A stretch of DNA of 64,000 bases from DZBG01 sp049241565 (GTDB taxonomy: Bacteria; Bdellovibrionota; Bacteriovoracia; Bacteriovoracales; Bacteriovoracaceae), in the NCBI GenBank assembly GCA_049241565.1, contig JBMLQL010000011.1, forward strand, positions 39,554 to 103,553, given 5' to 3'. The position numbers and the translations under genes were made by a program. This document shows, piece after piece, positions 23,989 to 32,930 of the stretch; position 1 is the first letter of the stretch; each line of letters starts with the position of its first letter. The notes under the pieces were generated by a model, which saw only the letters and a list, made by a program, of their open reading frames with translations, made no database searches and was not told the origin of the DNA.

Positions 23989-25479
23989 ATGAAGATTTTA
24001 ACATCTAAGTTCATCGCTGTTGCACTCGCTTGCTCTACAATGTCTGCGGCCTTTGCTCGAAGTCCTATACTGGATAGGCTTGAAGAAATGAAATCACTGG
24101 GAATTCCGGTGGATATCAAGGCCTATGAGAGAGCAGAGATCTATGAGAAATCAAATCTAGATATGAGTGTTCGTGCTCAAATGGAATCGCAAAAGCTTAT
24201 TGAAGATATAAGTGTGAGAATTATTGAGGCTTATGAGTCGGCCCTTCAATATCATAATGATTCTGAATCTGCTCGTCGTGAGATCGTAAATGCTATTTCA
24301 AAAGATTTAGAACTGGCCGACAGTAATCTTCAGTATGAACTTAAGAAAGTTTCGATTGCTGCCTTAGATGCACATATCCGCGGGGAGGCCAATTCAACAT
24401 ACTTGTCTGAAACAAAACAGATTCATTCATTCTTTGAGCATCAGTCTTTAATGAAGGCCCAACAACTTCGAAAAGAAGAAGCTCTGTTTTTAACTGATAA
24501 AGATAATGATAAAGGTCAAAAAAGAGAATTTAAGTCAAAAGCTGATTTTGTAGCTTCATTAGCTTCAGATAGGGGAAATGCTCCCTATCCAAGTTCAAGT
24601 GTGACAACAATTAAGTCAGGTCAGCAGCTCTCAACTGCGGAGTCAATTAGTGCTCAAGTGAGTATGGAATTTCTTGGAGTGAGCATCAGTGCAGGCCCAT
24701 CAATTGAATTCAAAAAAACTTATGCCACAGATGTCGTTGTTATGGGTCTTGGCCTCGCTCCAGTCCTTCTTCCTAATGGGAATTTTGATCTTTTTAAAAG
24801 AGATAATAAAAATAATATCATTAAGAAAAACGGTAAAGATGTTCGTCGTGAAATTTCATTCAGCTGTGCCGCGGAGGTAAATTTTACTTCAGATTATAAG
24901 GGAGCGGGTGGATTTAAGGTCATGGGAGTAGGAGCAGGTGTCTCTGTGACTAAAACTTATTCCAACAAAGTAGGCCTTGACTCTCGTCGAATTGCTATCC
25001 CTGACTATGTGGCCGGAAAGTCTGTGACGATGTCTTATTTGTCTCAGCTTTGCCATAATGATTTTTTAAATGCTCGTATTGCTGGTGGAAATACCGTGAA
25101 GAAGACTCTTGATGGAATGATGAGAAATGTGATTTCTTCTCTTACGTTTTCACATCCACAAACAAAATGTGCCACAGATAATGATTGTATCGATTGGTAC
25201 AATAATGAAGTGATTTCATGGCATAAATCGAGAACATCTCCTCGTTGCGCGCCTGAAGCATCTGGAAGAGAGAAGTTCTACGCCTGTACTTTAAAAGGAC
25301 TTCAGGATGCTAATTGTTCAGTCTACAAAAATGGTGAACGGACAACTTCAGGTAGCTTTGAGTATCGCTGTGATAAGGGACTCAAGTGTCAAATAACTAA
25401 AGAGGGTGGCTGGTTCACAAGTGGAAAAATTAAGGCCTATGATGAAGCTAAGTGTAAGCCGATGAATGCCAGAACTTGA
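23989..25479 (+). CDS. Secreted protein of unknown function, cysteine-rich C-terminus
   Basis: A 496-residue protein with a clear type I signal peptide (to about residue 23, AAFA-RS). The first 200 residues are helical and charged; the middle (about 215-330) is rich in Gly, Ser and Val with alternating hydrophobics (VSMEFLGVSISAGPSIEF, GVGAGVSVTKTY), suggesting beta structure or a pore-like sheet. The last 130 residues contain about ten cysteines, probably disulfide-bonded, including QTKCATDNDC and GLKCQ. No family recognised. ATG 23989 has GTAGGGAG upstream. It could be an exported toxin-like or prey-interaction protein, but that is speculation from layout only. Confidence 0.75.
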   Translation: MKILTSKFIAVALACSTMSAAFARSPILDRLEEMKSLGIPVDIKAYERAEIYEKSNLDMSVRAQMESQKLIEDISVRIIEAYESALQYHNDSESARREIVNAISKDLELADSNLQYELKKVSIAALDAHIRGEANSTYLSETKQIHSFFEHQSLMKAQQLRKEEALFLTDKDNDKGQKREFKSKADFVASLASDRGNAPYPSSSVTTIKSGQQLSTAESISAQVSMEFLGVSISAGPSIEFKKTYATDVVVMGLGLAPVLLPNGNFDLFKRDNKNNIIKKNGKDVRREISFSCAAEVNFTSDYKGAGGFKVMGVGAGVSVTKTYSNKVGLDSRRIAIPDYVAGKSVTMSYLSQLCHNDFLNARIAGGNTVKKTLDGMMRNVISSLTFSHPQTKCATDNDCIDWYNNEVISWHKSRTSPRCAPEASGREKFYACTLKGLQDANCSVYKNGERTTSGSFEYRCDKGLKCQITKEGGWFTSGKIKAYDEAKCKPMNART

Positions 25480-25515
25480 GTTTCTCAACTTGATAGTAAC
25501 CAAATTCAAGTTAAT

Positions 25516-26163
25516 CTAGTCGACTAGGTCTTTCCAAAGTTTACTAAAAATCTCTGGGTGGTTCTCAAGGCCACCCGAGTTATCGACTACATAATGAGCA
25601 AGCTTCTTTTTTTCTTCAATCGGCATCTGGTGACTTATAATTCTTTCTGCAAAATCTTGGTCAATATGATCTCTTTTCATAAGTCGATCCAGTTGTATTT
25701 GCGGAGTGGTGTAAACCACAATAGATTGATCAACAAGATAGTTAAGGCTTCTTTCAAAAAGTAAGGGGACATCATAAATAACCCAGGTTGCCTCAGGTCG
25801 TTGATTGATCTCTTCTTTAAATGTGGTCGGCATATGAGCATAGAGGAATTGTTCAAGATTTGATTTGAGGTCTGCTTTTCCAAAGACTTGCTCACGAAGA
25901 TGTCTGAAATTAATTTTTCCACCTTCCAGGGCCAGGGGCACATTCTTTTTAATAAAAGCGATCACATCTTCTTTTTGATAAATCTTTTTGATGAGTTTAT
26001 CGGCATCAATAACATGAACACCTTTCTCTCTTAAAAGATGAGCAAAACTACTTTTGCCGGTGGCAATTCCCCCGGTAAGGCCAATGACGGGAACTGAGAG
26101 CTGATAAAGTCTCTCTTCTTTTGAAAGGCGAATCCATTGAGAGCGGAGTGAGGGATAGCTCAT
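25516..26163 (-). CDS. coaE: Dephospho-CoA kinase
   Basis: Catalyses the last step of coenzyme A synthesis, phosphorylating dephospho-CoA. The 215-residue form shows the P-loop GLTGGIATGKSSF (G31-S38), DADKLIKKIY, FRHLREQVF, the YDVPLLFE lid segment and RLMKRDHIDQDFAERIISHQ near the end (in part). About 24 residues precede the first strand, longer than usual. ATG 26163 overlaps the mazG stop as ATGA, a coupling used repeatedly in this window; an alternative ATG at 26184 has a strong GAGGAATT site inside mazG and would add 7 residues. Essential enzyme; cytoplasmic. Confidence 0.93.
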   Translation of the reverse strand: MSYPSLRSQWIRLSKEERLYQLSVPVIGLTGGIATGKSSFAHLLREKGVHVIDADKLIKKIYQKEDVIAFIKKNVPLALEGGKINFRHLREQVFGKADLKSNLEQFLYAHMPTTFKEEINQRPEATWVIYDVPLLFERSLNYLVDQSIVVYTTPQIQLDRLMKRDHIDQDFAERIISHQMPIEEKKKLAHYVVDNSGGLENHPEIFSKLWKDLVD

Positions 26164-26945
26164 TTTCTTTTTACCTGAACCCATAATTCCTCAAGTTCAC
26201 TTTGAGGCATTTCTGTGAGCTTCTTTCCTTTCTGATCGACAATATCTTCGATCTTATTAAATCGCTTGATAAATTTAAGATTGGACTCTCTTAAAGTTTC
26301 TTCAGGATCGCAGCCTAGATGGCGTGCCAATTGAGCGATACTAAAGAGGAGGTCTCCCATTTCTTCTTTGACTCTTTCTTTAATAACCTGACCTCGGTAC
26401 AGCTCTTCTTTGAGCTCCTGCCACTCTTCTTCAACCTTATAAAGAACTTGATTGGCATCTTCCCAGTCAAAATTAACTTCTTTACTCTTTTGGCCAATAG
26501 TAAAGGCGGTTGAAAGAGCGGGAGCATAGGTGAGTTTGTGATTGATAAAGTATTTTTTCTTTGTTGTTTTAGAGGCCTTAATTTTCTCCCAGTTTTGCAT
26601 CACTTGTGCCGGAGAGATTTGTTGATCTTGGAGTTCACCAAAAACATGGGGATGGCGCTCGATGAGTTTGTCTGCAATCTTTTTAGAAAGTGTTTCGATA
26701 TTAAATAAATTTTTCTCATTACCAATTTCAGCATGCAGAAGAATTTGCAAAAGAAGATCGCCTAGCTCCTCTTCCATATGAGCGGGATCATTTTCTTGAA
26801 CCGCTTCGATGAATTCGTAGGATTCCTCAATAAGGTACTTCAGGAGAGTCTGATGAGTTTGTTCAAGATCCCAGGGACATCCCGTTTGAGGGTGGCGAAG
26901 TGCTTTGACAACACTAATGGCCCTTTCAAGTTCAGGATAGGACAT
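26160..26945 (-). CDS. mazG: Nucleoside triphosphate pyrophosphohydrolase MazG
   Basis: MazG hydrolyses NTPs to NMP and pyrophosphate, cleaning pools and dampening (p)ppGpp stress. The 261-residue protein has two MazG modules: the first with CPWDLEQTHQTL and the metal motif EESYE...EEELGD (E40, E41, E44 and the E/D cluster near 59-63), the second with FDWEDANQVLYKVEEEWQEL and KEEMGDLLFSIAQLARH (in part). ATG 26945 is preferred to GTG 26951 because GAGG then sits 5 bases upstream. Its stop overlaps coaE. The gene is divergent from ybeY. Confidence 0.95.
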   Translation of the reverse strand: MSYPELERAISVVKALRHPQTGCPWDLEQTHQTLLKYLIEESYEFIEAVQENDPAHMEEELGDLLLQILLHAEIGNEKNLFNIETLSKKIADKLIERHPHVFGELQDQQISPAQVMQNWEKIKASKTTKKKYFINHKLTYAPALSTAFTIGQKSKEVNFDWEDANQVLYKVEEEWQELKEELYRGQVIKERVKEEMGDLLFSIAQLARHLGCDPEETLRESNLKFIKRFNKIEDIVDQKGKKLTEMPQSELEELWVQVKRK

Positions 26946-27001
26946 ATTCACCTCGATTTGTTATAATCAAAGCCTAACACTCTTTTTTAGGATCGTCTTG
27001 T

Positions 27002-27523
27002 ATGAGTCTCAGCGTTGATTTTACTACTTCTGTAAAAGTATCTCCTTCCCAGATGAAAAAGATCAAACTTCACCTGGATCTCGCTGGGAAGGCCCTAGAG
27101 TTTTATATCCAAAAAGAGAAGCTTCTGGCCCAAAAAGCAAAGGGACTACAAGTCACTCTGCTCCTGTGTGGTGAAACTAAAATCAAGTCACTTAATGCGA
27201 GTCATAGAAACAAAAACAAGGTCACTGATGTTCTTTCTTTTCCAAGTTCTGAAAGTCTTCGTAGGAGTTTTAACGATGCTGATTTCTTAGGGGACTACCT
27301 CATGCTCGGGGATCTCGCTATTTGCCATCAAAAAACAATTTCTCAGGCCAAGGAGTTTAAGCTGACCTATGAGGAGGAGTTTATTCATCTGGTTGTTCAT
27401 GGCATTTTGCATCTTATGGGTTATGACCATGAGATCTCTGAGAAGGAAGAAAAGTTAATGGAAGAGTGGGAGAGCAAGATTTTAACAAAGATAAGTCAGC
27501 TAAAAAAAGAAGGGGCCCGTTAA
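27002..27523 (+). CDS. ybeY: Endoribonuclease/rRNA maturation factor YbeY
   Basis: A metal-dependent RNase needed for 16S rRNA 3' processing and ribosome quality control. The 173-residue protein carries TDVLSFPSS and the zinc motif HxxxHxxGYDH: H129, H133 and H137 precede the GYDH that ends at H143, in HLVVHGILHLMGYDHE. Length is typical. ATG 27002 has TTAGGA about 10 bases before it. A hairpin terminator overlaps its stop codon. Confidence 0.94.
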   Translation: MSLSVDFTTSVKVSPSQMKKIKLHLDLAGKALEFYIQKEKLLAQKAKGLQVTLLLCGETKIKSLNASHRNKNKVTDVLSFPSSESLRRSFNDADFLGDYLMLGDLAICHQKTISQAKEFKLTYEEEFIHLVVHGILHLMGYDHEISEKEEKLMEEWESKILTKISQLKKEGAR

Positions 27524-27537
27524 GGCCCCTTTCTTAT
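27508..27537. terminator. Hairpin terminator overlapping the ybeY stop codon
   Basis: AAGGGGCC/GGCCCCTT stem (27510-27517 and 27524-27531), 6-base loop containing the TAA stop of ybeY, A-rich before and T-rich (TTCTTAT) after. It lies between two convergent genes. Confidence 0.7.
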
Positions 27538-27543
27538 GGAGAA

Positions 27544-28908
27544 CTATTTTTTGATAGTTTTTGTTTTCTGAAGAGCTTTAAGTAGATCAATACGTCCACC
27601 AGAAGAAACTTTACCAGCAAGTTGCGGAACTTTTGTTACTGTATCCATTGCAAGTTTTTTCAATTGAAGCGGAGAAAGGTCAGGATTATATCCAAGCATC
27701 ATGGCTAGCGCACCAGTTGCATTTGGAGATGCCATTGATGTTCCGTTGGCCATCTTATAACCACGACGAAGTTGACCGTTAACTTCTTCAACTACTGTAG
27801 AGTAAATATCTGAACCAGGCGCTGCAATATCAACAGATTTAGGTCCGATATTTGAGAAACTCGAGAAAGCTCCACGATTAGTAGTAGAAGCAACAACAAT
27901 CATATATTTCGAATCAAAAGAAGCTGGATATTTCAGTTTTTCGTCATTGTTACACCATCCTGAACATCCACCACCCCACGTATTATTAGAGTCATTTCCG
28001 GCAGATGCTACAACGAGCGTTCCATATTTTTTACCGATAAAATCCATCGTCTCATTAACAACCATTCCACCTTCATTGATTTTTTTACCAAACGAACAGT
28101 TGATAAGTTTAGCTCCGTGCTTAGCTGCATAAAGGAAGGCTTCCACGATATCTGAATCTAGTTCATCAGCATCATCAGGAACTGTACGGATCGCCATAAT
28201 TTTTACGTTTGAAGCGACACCAGCAATGCCAACTCCGTTATTTTGAGTGGCTGCAATTGTTCCTGCTACGTGTGTTCCATGCCAGTGAGAGGCCATAGGA
28301 TCAGTTGTAGCCTTTCCATTTTTTCTGATGAGTGTATTAATTCCATAAACGTCATCAATATACCCGTTACCATCATTATCAATTCCATCACCTGGAATTT
28401 CTCCAGCGTTCATCCACATAATGTCTTTGAGATCTTCATGGTTATAATCAACACCAGTATCAACCACAGCTACGATCACTTCTTCTGGAGTTACAGCAGG
28501 AAGTTTAGAGTAGGCTTCTAGAACAGACATTCCATTTTTTGAGTCAAAGGCCCATAGTTGAGACATTTTAGGATCGTTAAATCCCTCAATACGTGACATA
28601 GCTTTTTGGTTTGGAACCATTTTCGCTACTGGCATCGCTTGAGATCCGGCATAACCATCGCGCTCAGTATAAACAACTGAAGAGTCATTCTTAAGTGAGC
28701 TAATAAGTTTGTCAGCATCAACTGTTTTTACAAGATAGATGTCACCAAAAAGGTGTTTCGTTTCTTTAATAAGCGCTGATTTTGAAAGTTTTTGACCTTC
28801 TTTCATTTTTACGAAAATTTGAGAGTGATCGTAACGTGGGGCCAAGGCCATTGCTGATTGAGCAAGTACGCCTAAAAGCAAAGAAAATCCAATACTTAGT
28901 TTTTTCAT
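27544..28908 (-). CDS. Secreted subtilisin-like serine protease (S8)
   Basis: A 454-residue exported endopeptidase. It has a signal peptide (to ALA at about 23), a short I9-like propeptide (about 27-85) and a complete subtilase domain with catalytic D150 (VVDTG), H210 (HGTHVAG), the oxyanion Asn in AGND (304) and S391 (GTSMASP). A DGIDNDGNGYIDD insert (174-186) looks like a calcium site, common in this S8 subgroup. Two close cysteine positions (GGGCSGWC) probably form a disulfide. No C-terminal secretion domain. ATG 28908 has AAGGA on the minus strand and a promoter at 28947-28976. In a predator it would be a candidate prey-digesting or self-maturation protease. Confidence 0.95.
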   Translation of the reverse strand: MKKLSIGFSLLLGVLAQSAMALAPRYDHSQIFVKMKEGQKLSKSALIKETKHLFGDIYLVKTVDADKLISSLKNDSSVVYTERDGYAGSQAMPVAKMVPNQKAMSRIEGFNDPKMSQLWAFDSKNGMSVLEAYSKLPAVTPEEVIVAVVDTGVDYNHEDLKDIMWMNAGEIPGDGIDNDGNGYIDDVYGINTLIRKNGKATTDPMASHWHGTHVAGTIAATQNNGVGIAGVASNVKIMAIRTVPDDADELDSDIVEAFLYAAKHGAKLINCSFGKKINEGGMVVNETMDFIGKKYGTLVVASAGNDSNNTWGGGCSGWCNNDEKLKYPASFDSKYMIVVASTTNRGAFSSFSNIGPKSVDIAAPGSDIYSTVVEEVNGQLRRGYKMANGTSMASPNATGALAMMLGYNPDLSPLQLKKLAMDTVTKVPQLAGKVSSGGRIDLLKALQKTKTIKK

Positions 28909-28946
28909 TATACGTCCTTTTGCATTCTGGAGAGTAGAGACGGCTA

Positions 28947-28976
28947 TTTATATGTAAAACTGACTGAATCATACAA
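28947..28976 (-). promoter_or_regulatory. Candidate promoter of the subtilase gene
   Basis: On the minus strand TTGTAT, 18-base spacer, TATAAA, ending about 39 bases before the start codon. It lies in the divergent region shared with the barrel gene at 29118. Confidence 0.5.
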
Positions 28977-29117
28977 GTAAAACCACTCGTGAGGTCAGAT
29001 AATGTAAGATTTTCTCAAAGATAGTGGCCAGGATGACACCATAAAGCGGGAAATCTTAACCCCTTCCCAAATAACAAGGTGAGGTTAAACTAAGGAGTAT
29101 AAACAAAAAGGTTTCTA

Positions 29118-30509
29118 GTGGTTTTACGGAAGAATATCGCGCTTGGATGCGCTCTCAGTATTTGCACTTTAGTCTGTTCAACAGCTTATGGTGCCTACGC
29201 TAATAATTTAAACTCATATAGTTTAGCAGATGATGATACTCATGAAGTGGGGAGACCCGTTAAAGGTTATATCGGTGGTCTTTATAATGGACTTACATCC
29301 GAAGTCTCTCAGGTTGATGGGAATAGGTATAATGTCGATTTTGAATTTGATTATTTTAAGAAAAAGCCAGATGAGCTAGAGCGAAGATTGACTTTTGCCG
29401 CCAGACTTAACGATGAAAATCTTACTATGTACTCGGTTCAAGAGGCTTATATCAATCATAAATGGGGCCGCTCTGAATTAATATTTGGAAGGCAGATTCT
29501 TGATTGGTCTATCGTTGATGGAGCTTGGGGATTTGGTAAGCTAAACAATCGACGAAATTTTGACTTTTTTGTGCCTGGACAAGAGGGGCTCATCGGTGTT
29601 CAGTTTCGACGACGTTATTCAAACGGACTTCGTTATCACTTTTTTGTTTCTCCCATTTATGTACCTGAAACTAACCCAGGTCTTGATATTGATAAAGGTG
29701 ATAAAACGATTAAATCTCGTAACCCTTGGGGAAATCCTCCAGCCGAAACAGCGGAGATTCCGACTGGTGGCGGAACGAATCGGACGAGTAAAATTGAATA
29801 TATTGTTGATTATCCAGAGATTAATGAAGTGATTTGGCGCCCGGGGGCAGGATTTAATATTGGTTGGGAATCTACCTATTGGATGTTGGATGCTTTTTTT
29901 ATGCGCAAGCCTGAGAATTCACCCACAACAAAAGTTGAAGTTTCAATTCCTCCTGCCGGAGAAATCAGGGCCAATATTACGCCTGAGTTTTACTACCATG
30001 ACCTTTATGGGGGAAATATTCGCTACCGTAATAAGGATCTGGAGATCTATTTTTCTGGTCTAGCTATCAGGCCAAATACTTTTCCTGATGGGAACTCAGA
30101 GGCCCTGCAATACACCGAAATTAAGACCGCCAAAATCCGGGAAGACTATGTGGGTGGGGGAATTACTCAGTCCAATGACCGGTTCGTGATGGGACTCTCA
30201 TACGTGGCGAGGTTGAGTCCATTTAACCGTAATACCGATAACTTGGCCCAAGAACCGCGCTGGAATCAGGCCGGAAATGGCTTTTTGACTTGGAATTTTG
30301 GCCGTTCATTTTCTATACAGTTTAACGGCAAGTATGACATGTTTACACGGGACCGCCTTTTCATGGTGAAGGCACTTTATAATGTATCACGTGCACTGCA
30401 ATTAAATGCAGGGGTGAACCTGATAGGGACTCCACCGGATGGGAAGTCTTTTTGGTCACCTTATACAAATAACGATGCCGCCTATGCCGGGCTTCGTTAT
30501 CTTTTCTAA
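29118..30509 (+). CDS. Outer-membrane beta-barrel protein, unknown function
   Basis: A 463-residue protein with a signal peptide (cleavage near TAYGAYA, about residue 26), many short amphipathic strands rich in Tyr, Trp, Arg and Gly (LIFGRQILDWS, IGVQFRRRY, GGNIRYRNKDLEIYFSG) and a C-terminal aromatic strand ending AGLRYLF, the BamA-recognised signature. The pattern resembles DUF1302/alginate-export-like porins, but no family is certain. The GTG start at 29118 follows AAAAAGG at 7 bases. The stop is 9 bases before a large lipoprotein gene, suggesting that the two work together in the outer membrane. Confidence 0.8.
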   Translation: MVLRKNIALGCALSICTLVCSTAYGAYANNLNSYSLADDDTHEVGRPVKGYIGGLYNGLTSEVSQVDGNRYNVDFEFDYFKKKPDELERRLTFAARLNDENLTMYSVQEAYINHKWGRSELIFGRQILDWSIVDGAWGFGKLNNRRNFDFFVPGQEGLIGVQFRRRYSNGLRYHFFVSPIYVPETNPGLDIDKGDKTIKSRNPWGNPPAETAEIPTGGGTNRTSKIEYIVDYPEINEVIWRPGAGFNIGWESTYWMLDAFFMRKPENSPTTKVEVSIPPAGEIRANITPEFYYHDLYGGNIRYRNKDLEIYFSGLAIRPNTFPDGNSEALQYTEIKTAKIREDYVGGGITQSNDRFVMGLSYVARLSPFNRNTDNLAQEPRWNQAGNGFLTWNFGRSFSIQFNGKYDMFTRDRLFMVKALYNVSRALQLNAGVNLIGTPPDGKSFWSPYTNNDAAYAGLRYLF

Positions 30510-30518
30510 GGAGCTGGC

Positions 30519-32864
30519 ATGAAATGGACAAACTTTTTTGCAGGACTTGCCCTAGGGTCACTTGTGTTGACGACGGGTTGTGGGGACTTAAAGAAAAACG
30601 ATGTCGTTAAACAAGACCTCGAAAATTCTCAACTTAAGCTTGAGTGTGATCTTGATATTGATGCCTTCAAATTTATTCTAGAGAAGAATATTGGAAGTGC
30701 CATCGGTTGTTTAGATAAAACCCTCGATCTTTTTATCCGCGTGGTTGAATCTGATCGTCCGGGTTCACTTTCTCGTACTGCTCTTGAAACATTCCTTATC
30801 CGTAATAGAACTGATTTTAGTGCTGAAGATCTTAATATGGTGAAGGCCGTTTTTGATATCAATCACCTTATCTTTGGTGACAGTCCAAACTATATCTCAC
30901 AGGCCAATAAAGATAAAATTATTAATCTTGCGTATGTTTTTAACAGAGAAGCCTCAAAGAACTTTGAACTTTTTGAAAGTAAAATCGAAGTTCCTTTTGC
31001 GACTCATAAAGAAGTTCATGTTGACCGCATTACAAAGTCGGCTAACATCATCGCTAAAGAACTTCGTAATATCTTTAATCCGAATAGAAACGGTGAGGTT
31101 CACCGGTTAGATATCATCAAACTTCTCGAAAATTTCTCAAATGCTGATTCTAGAGATGCTATTGAAAAAACGAAAAAGCTTTTGTTTGCAAAAAGACTCC
31201 TCATCGGCGGTTATAACGAAGAAATCACTCATGAAGAGTTTTATCGATTGATTTATAATCTTCCTAAAATGATCCAAGTTACTTTCGATCTTATTCGATA
31301 CCAATACCTCGACATTGATCAAAAAAGTGTTTTCGACTTATTTCGCAAAGATCTTAATTTTATCGAAGAAATTATTTTCTCAAATGTTTTAGGCAATCGT
31401 GATGAGGAGACACTGTTCGAGCTCGACCAACTGGTTGTGGGTCTGGGTGCGCTTATTGATGATTTTAAACCGACAACCTATTCGCCTATTATTTATGAAT
31501 TGAAGCAACTTCTGATGGGTGGTGGCTCTGAGTTAGTTAAAGGTAAAGATCTTAAGAATCTTATTGCTCACGGAAAAGAAATTATTACGAAAGGGCAAGT
31601 GTTTCATCAGGTTTATGAACACTATAACAATATTCTTTTAAGTCGCTCACAAGTTGATATCCCTGTTAAAGACTTAATGGCGAAGTTTCCTAATTTTAAA
31701 CGTGAACATTTAGAAGATTTCTCACGTATTATTTCTAAATACCGTTATCTCCGTGGAAGTTTTGATTCACCTTATTACTCAAATAGTTATTACCGAAATG
31801 CTGCCGGAGCGGCTGAAGTGGCCATCTTTGAATACGCCATTAAAATCGTGGCGAAAAAATATGGTCGCGCGACTCCAGGTGCTCTTGGTGGCTATTCATT
31901 TGAGTTAGATGATGTCACTGGCATCATCAATAAATTCCAAGAGTTTCTTTACGACGAAGGTTTTGTTTATCCTGGTCGTAATGCCAAAACAGCTGAGACA
32001 GTGACTCTGATGGGTTCTCTTTTTCAGTACCAGTCGGATAAAAACGGAATGCTAGATGTGAATGAATTGACTGAATTTGCCATCTCACTTTTCGCTGGTG
32101 ATACAGTTGGAACTAAATTGAACGAAGCACTTCTTACAAAGTGTTCAGTTGATAAGTATAATAGAGTTGATCCTGCTTGTTATAAGAAGCATTTTTTTCA
32201 GAAACTGTGTTCAACTTCTGGAAGTTATTATCCACGTCTTGTTGAATGGCTAGGAATGGATCTAAAAAAATGTGATGAGTATCAACCAACTCAATTGGCC
32301 ATGGACTATTTAAATCGCTCAATCCAAGCGGCTCGAACTTGCAATAATTATTCTGATCAAGGCAAAGAAGAAATTCCTTACAGCAGTGGGGATTCAATGA
32401 CGATTTTTACAGCGATGCTGAATATCGAATCAACTCTGGCAAGATATGATGTTCGTACGAATAATAATATCATGGATAAAGAAGAAGTGCTGGATGCTTA
32501 TGAAATCTATGGGCCAGCGATTGAAGGCTTTATCAACAAAATGAAAGGGATTGAGCTTGTTATTGCCCGTCAATTAAAACGTGAAATCTTTTTATACCTC
32601 ATTAAGCATGAAGAAATCCCTTCTGGGGGAGAGTTGATAAAGTTCACCCTTTTTGACTTTAAAAAGAGATCAACTGCTAATCGTAAGACAATTGCCTCAA
32701 TTCTAGTGAATATTGGTGCTCAAGGCGCTCCAGATACATTTGAATGTAAATGGATGCGAACTCCAAACCATATTCCTCGCAATCAAGAGGAACGTGATGC
32801 TTGGACGCCTGATATCGATGAAAGAATCGCTCCAAACTATGAACGTCCTCTCGAAATTCTCTAA
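30519..32864 (+). CDS. Large lipoprotein with EF-hand-like calcium loops
   Basis: A 781-residue lipoprotein (lipobox LTTGC, Cys21) followed by a long all-helical domain. At least three segments fit the 12-position EF-hand loop with acidic/Asn ligands and a final Asp/Glu: NPNRNGEVHRLD (about 187-198), QSDKNGMLDVNE (505-516) and DVRTNNNIMDKE (644-655). Other helices have the same spacing, so more degenerate copies are likely. A few cysteines near 520-570 may pair. Start ATG 30519 has TAAGGAGC before it. It is probably co-transcribed with the barrel gene upstream. No family recognised; a calcium-responsive partner of the barrel is inference. Confidence 0.8.
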   Translation: MKWTNFFAGLALGSLVLTTGCGDLKKNDVVKQDLENSQLKLECDLDIDAFKFILEKNIGSAIGCLDKTLDLFIRVVESDRPGSLSRTALETFLIRNRTDFSAEDLNMVKAVFDINHLIFGDSPNYISQANKDKIINLAYVFNREASKNFELFESKIEVPFATHKEVHVDRITKSANIIAKELRNIFNPNRNGEVHRLDIIKLLENFSNADSRDAIEKTKKLLFAKRLLIGGYNEEITHEEFYRLIYNLPKMIQVTFDLIRYQYLDIDQKSVFDLFRKDLNFIEEIIFSNVLGNRDEETLFELDQLVVGLGALIDDFKPTTYSPIIYELKQLLMGGGSELVKGKDLKNLIAHGKEIITKGQVFHQVYEHYNNILLSRSQVDIPVKDLMAKFPNFKREHLEDFSRIISKYRYLRGSFDSPYYSNSYYRNAAGAAEVAIFEYAIKIVAKKYGRATPGALGGYSFELDDVTGIINKFQEFLYDEGFVYPGRNAKTAETVTLMGSLFQYQSDKNGMLDVNELTEFAISLFAGDTVGTKLNEALLTKCSVDKYNRVDPACYKKHFFQKLCSTSGSYYPRLVEWLGMDLKKCDEYQPTQLAMDYLNRSIQAARTCNNYSDQGKEEIPYSSGDSMTIFTAMLNIESTLARYDVRTNNNIMDKEEVLDAYEIYGPAIEGFINKMKGIELVIARQLKREIFLYLIKHEEIPSGGELIKFTLFDFKKRSTANRKTIASILVNIGAQGAPDTFECKWMRTPNHIPRNQEERDAWTPDIDERIAPNYERPLEIL

Positions 32865-32930
32865 TCTCTTTCTTTTCAATTGGTCCTATCCTTTGATAGG
32901 CTAGGGCCTTGAAAAGGATAAGATCGATTT

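Noticed and set aside
25487..25512. AACTTGA/TCAAGTT pair after the secreted gene at 23989
   Set aside because: Seven pairs with a 12-base loop and no T-run; competing pairings nearby; not convincing.
32885..32900. CCTATC/GATAGG hairpin before prfB as a terminator
   Set aside because: Only 6 bp and no T-run after it; too weak to call.
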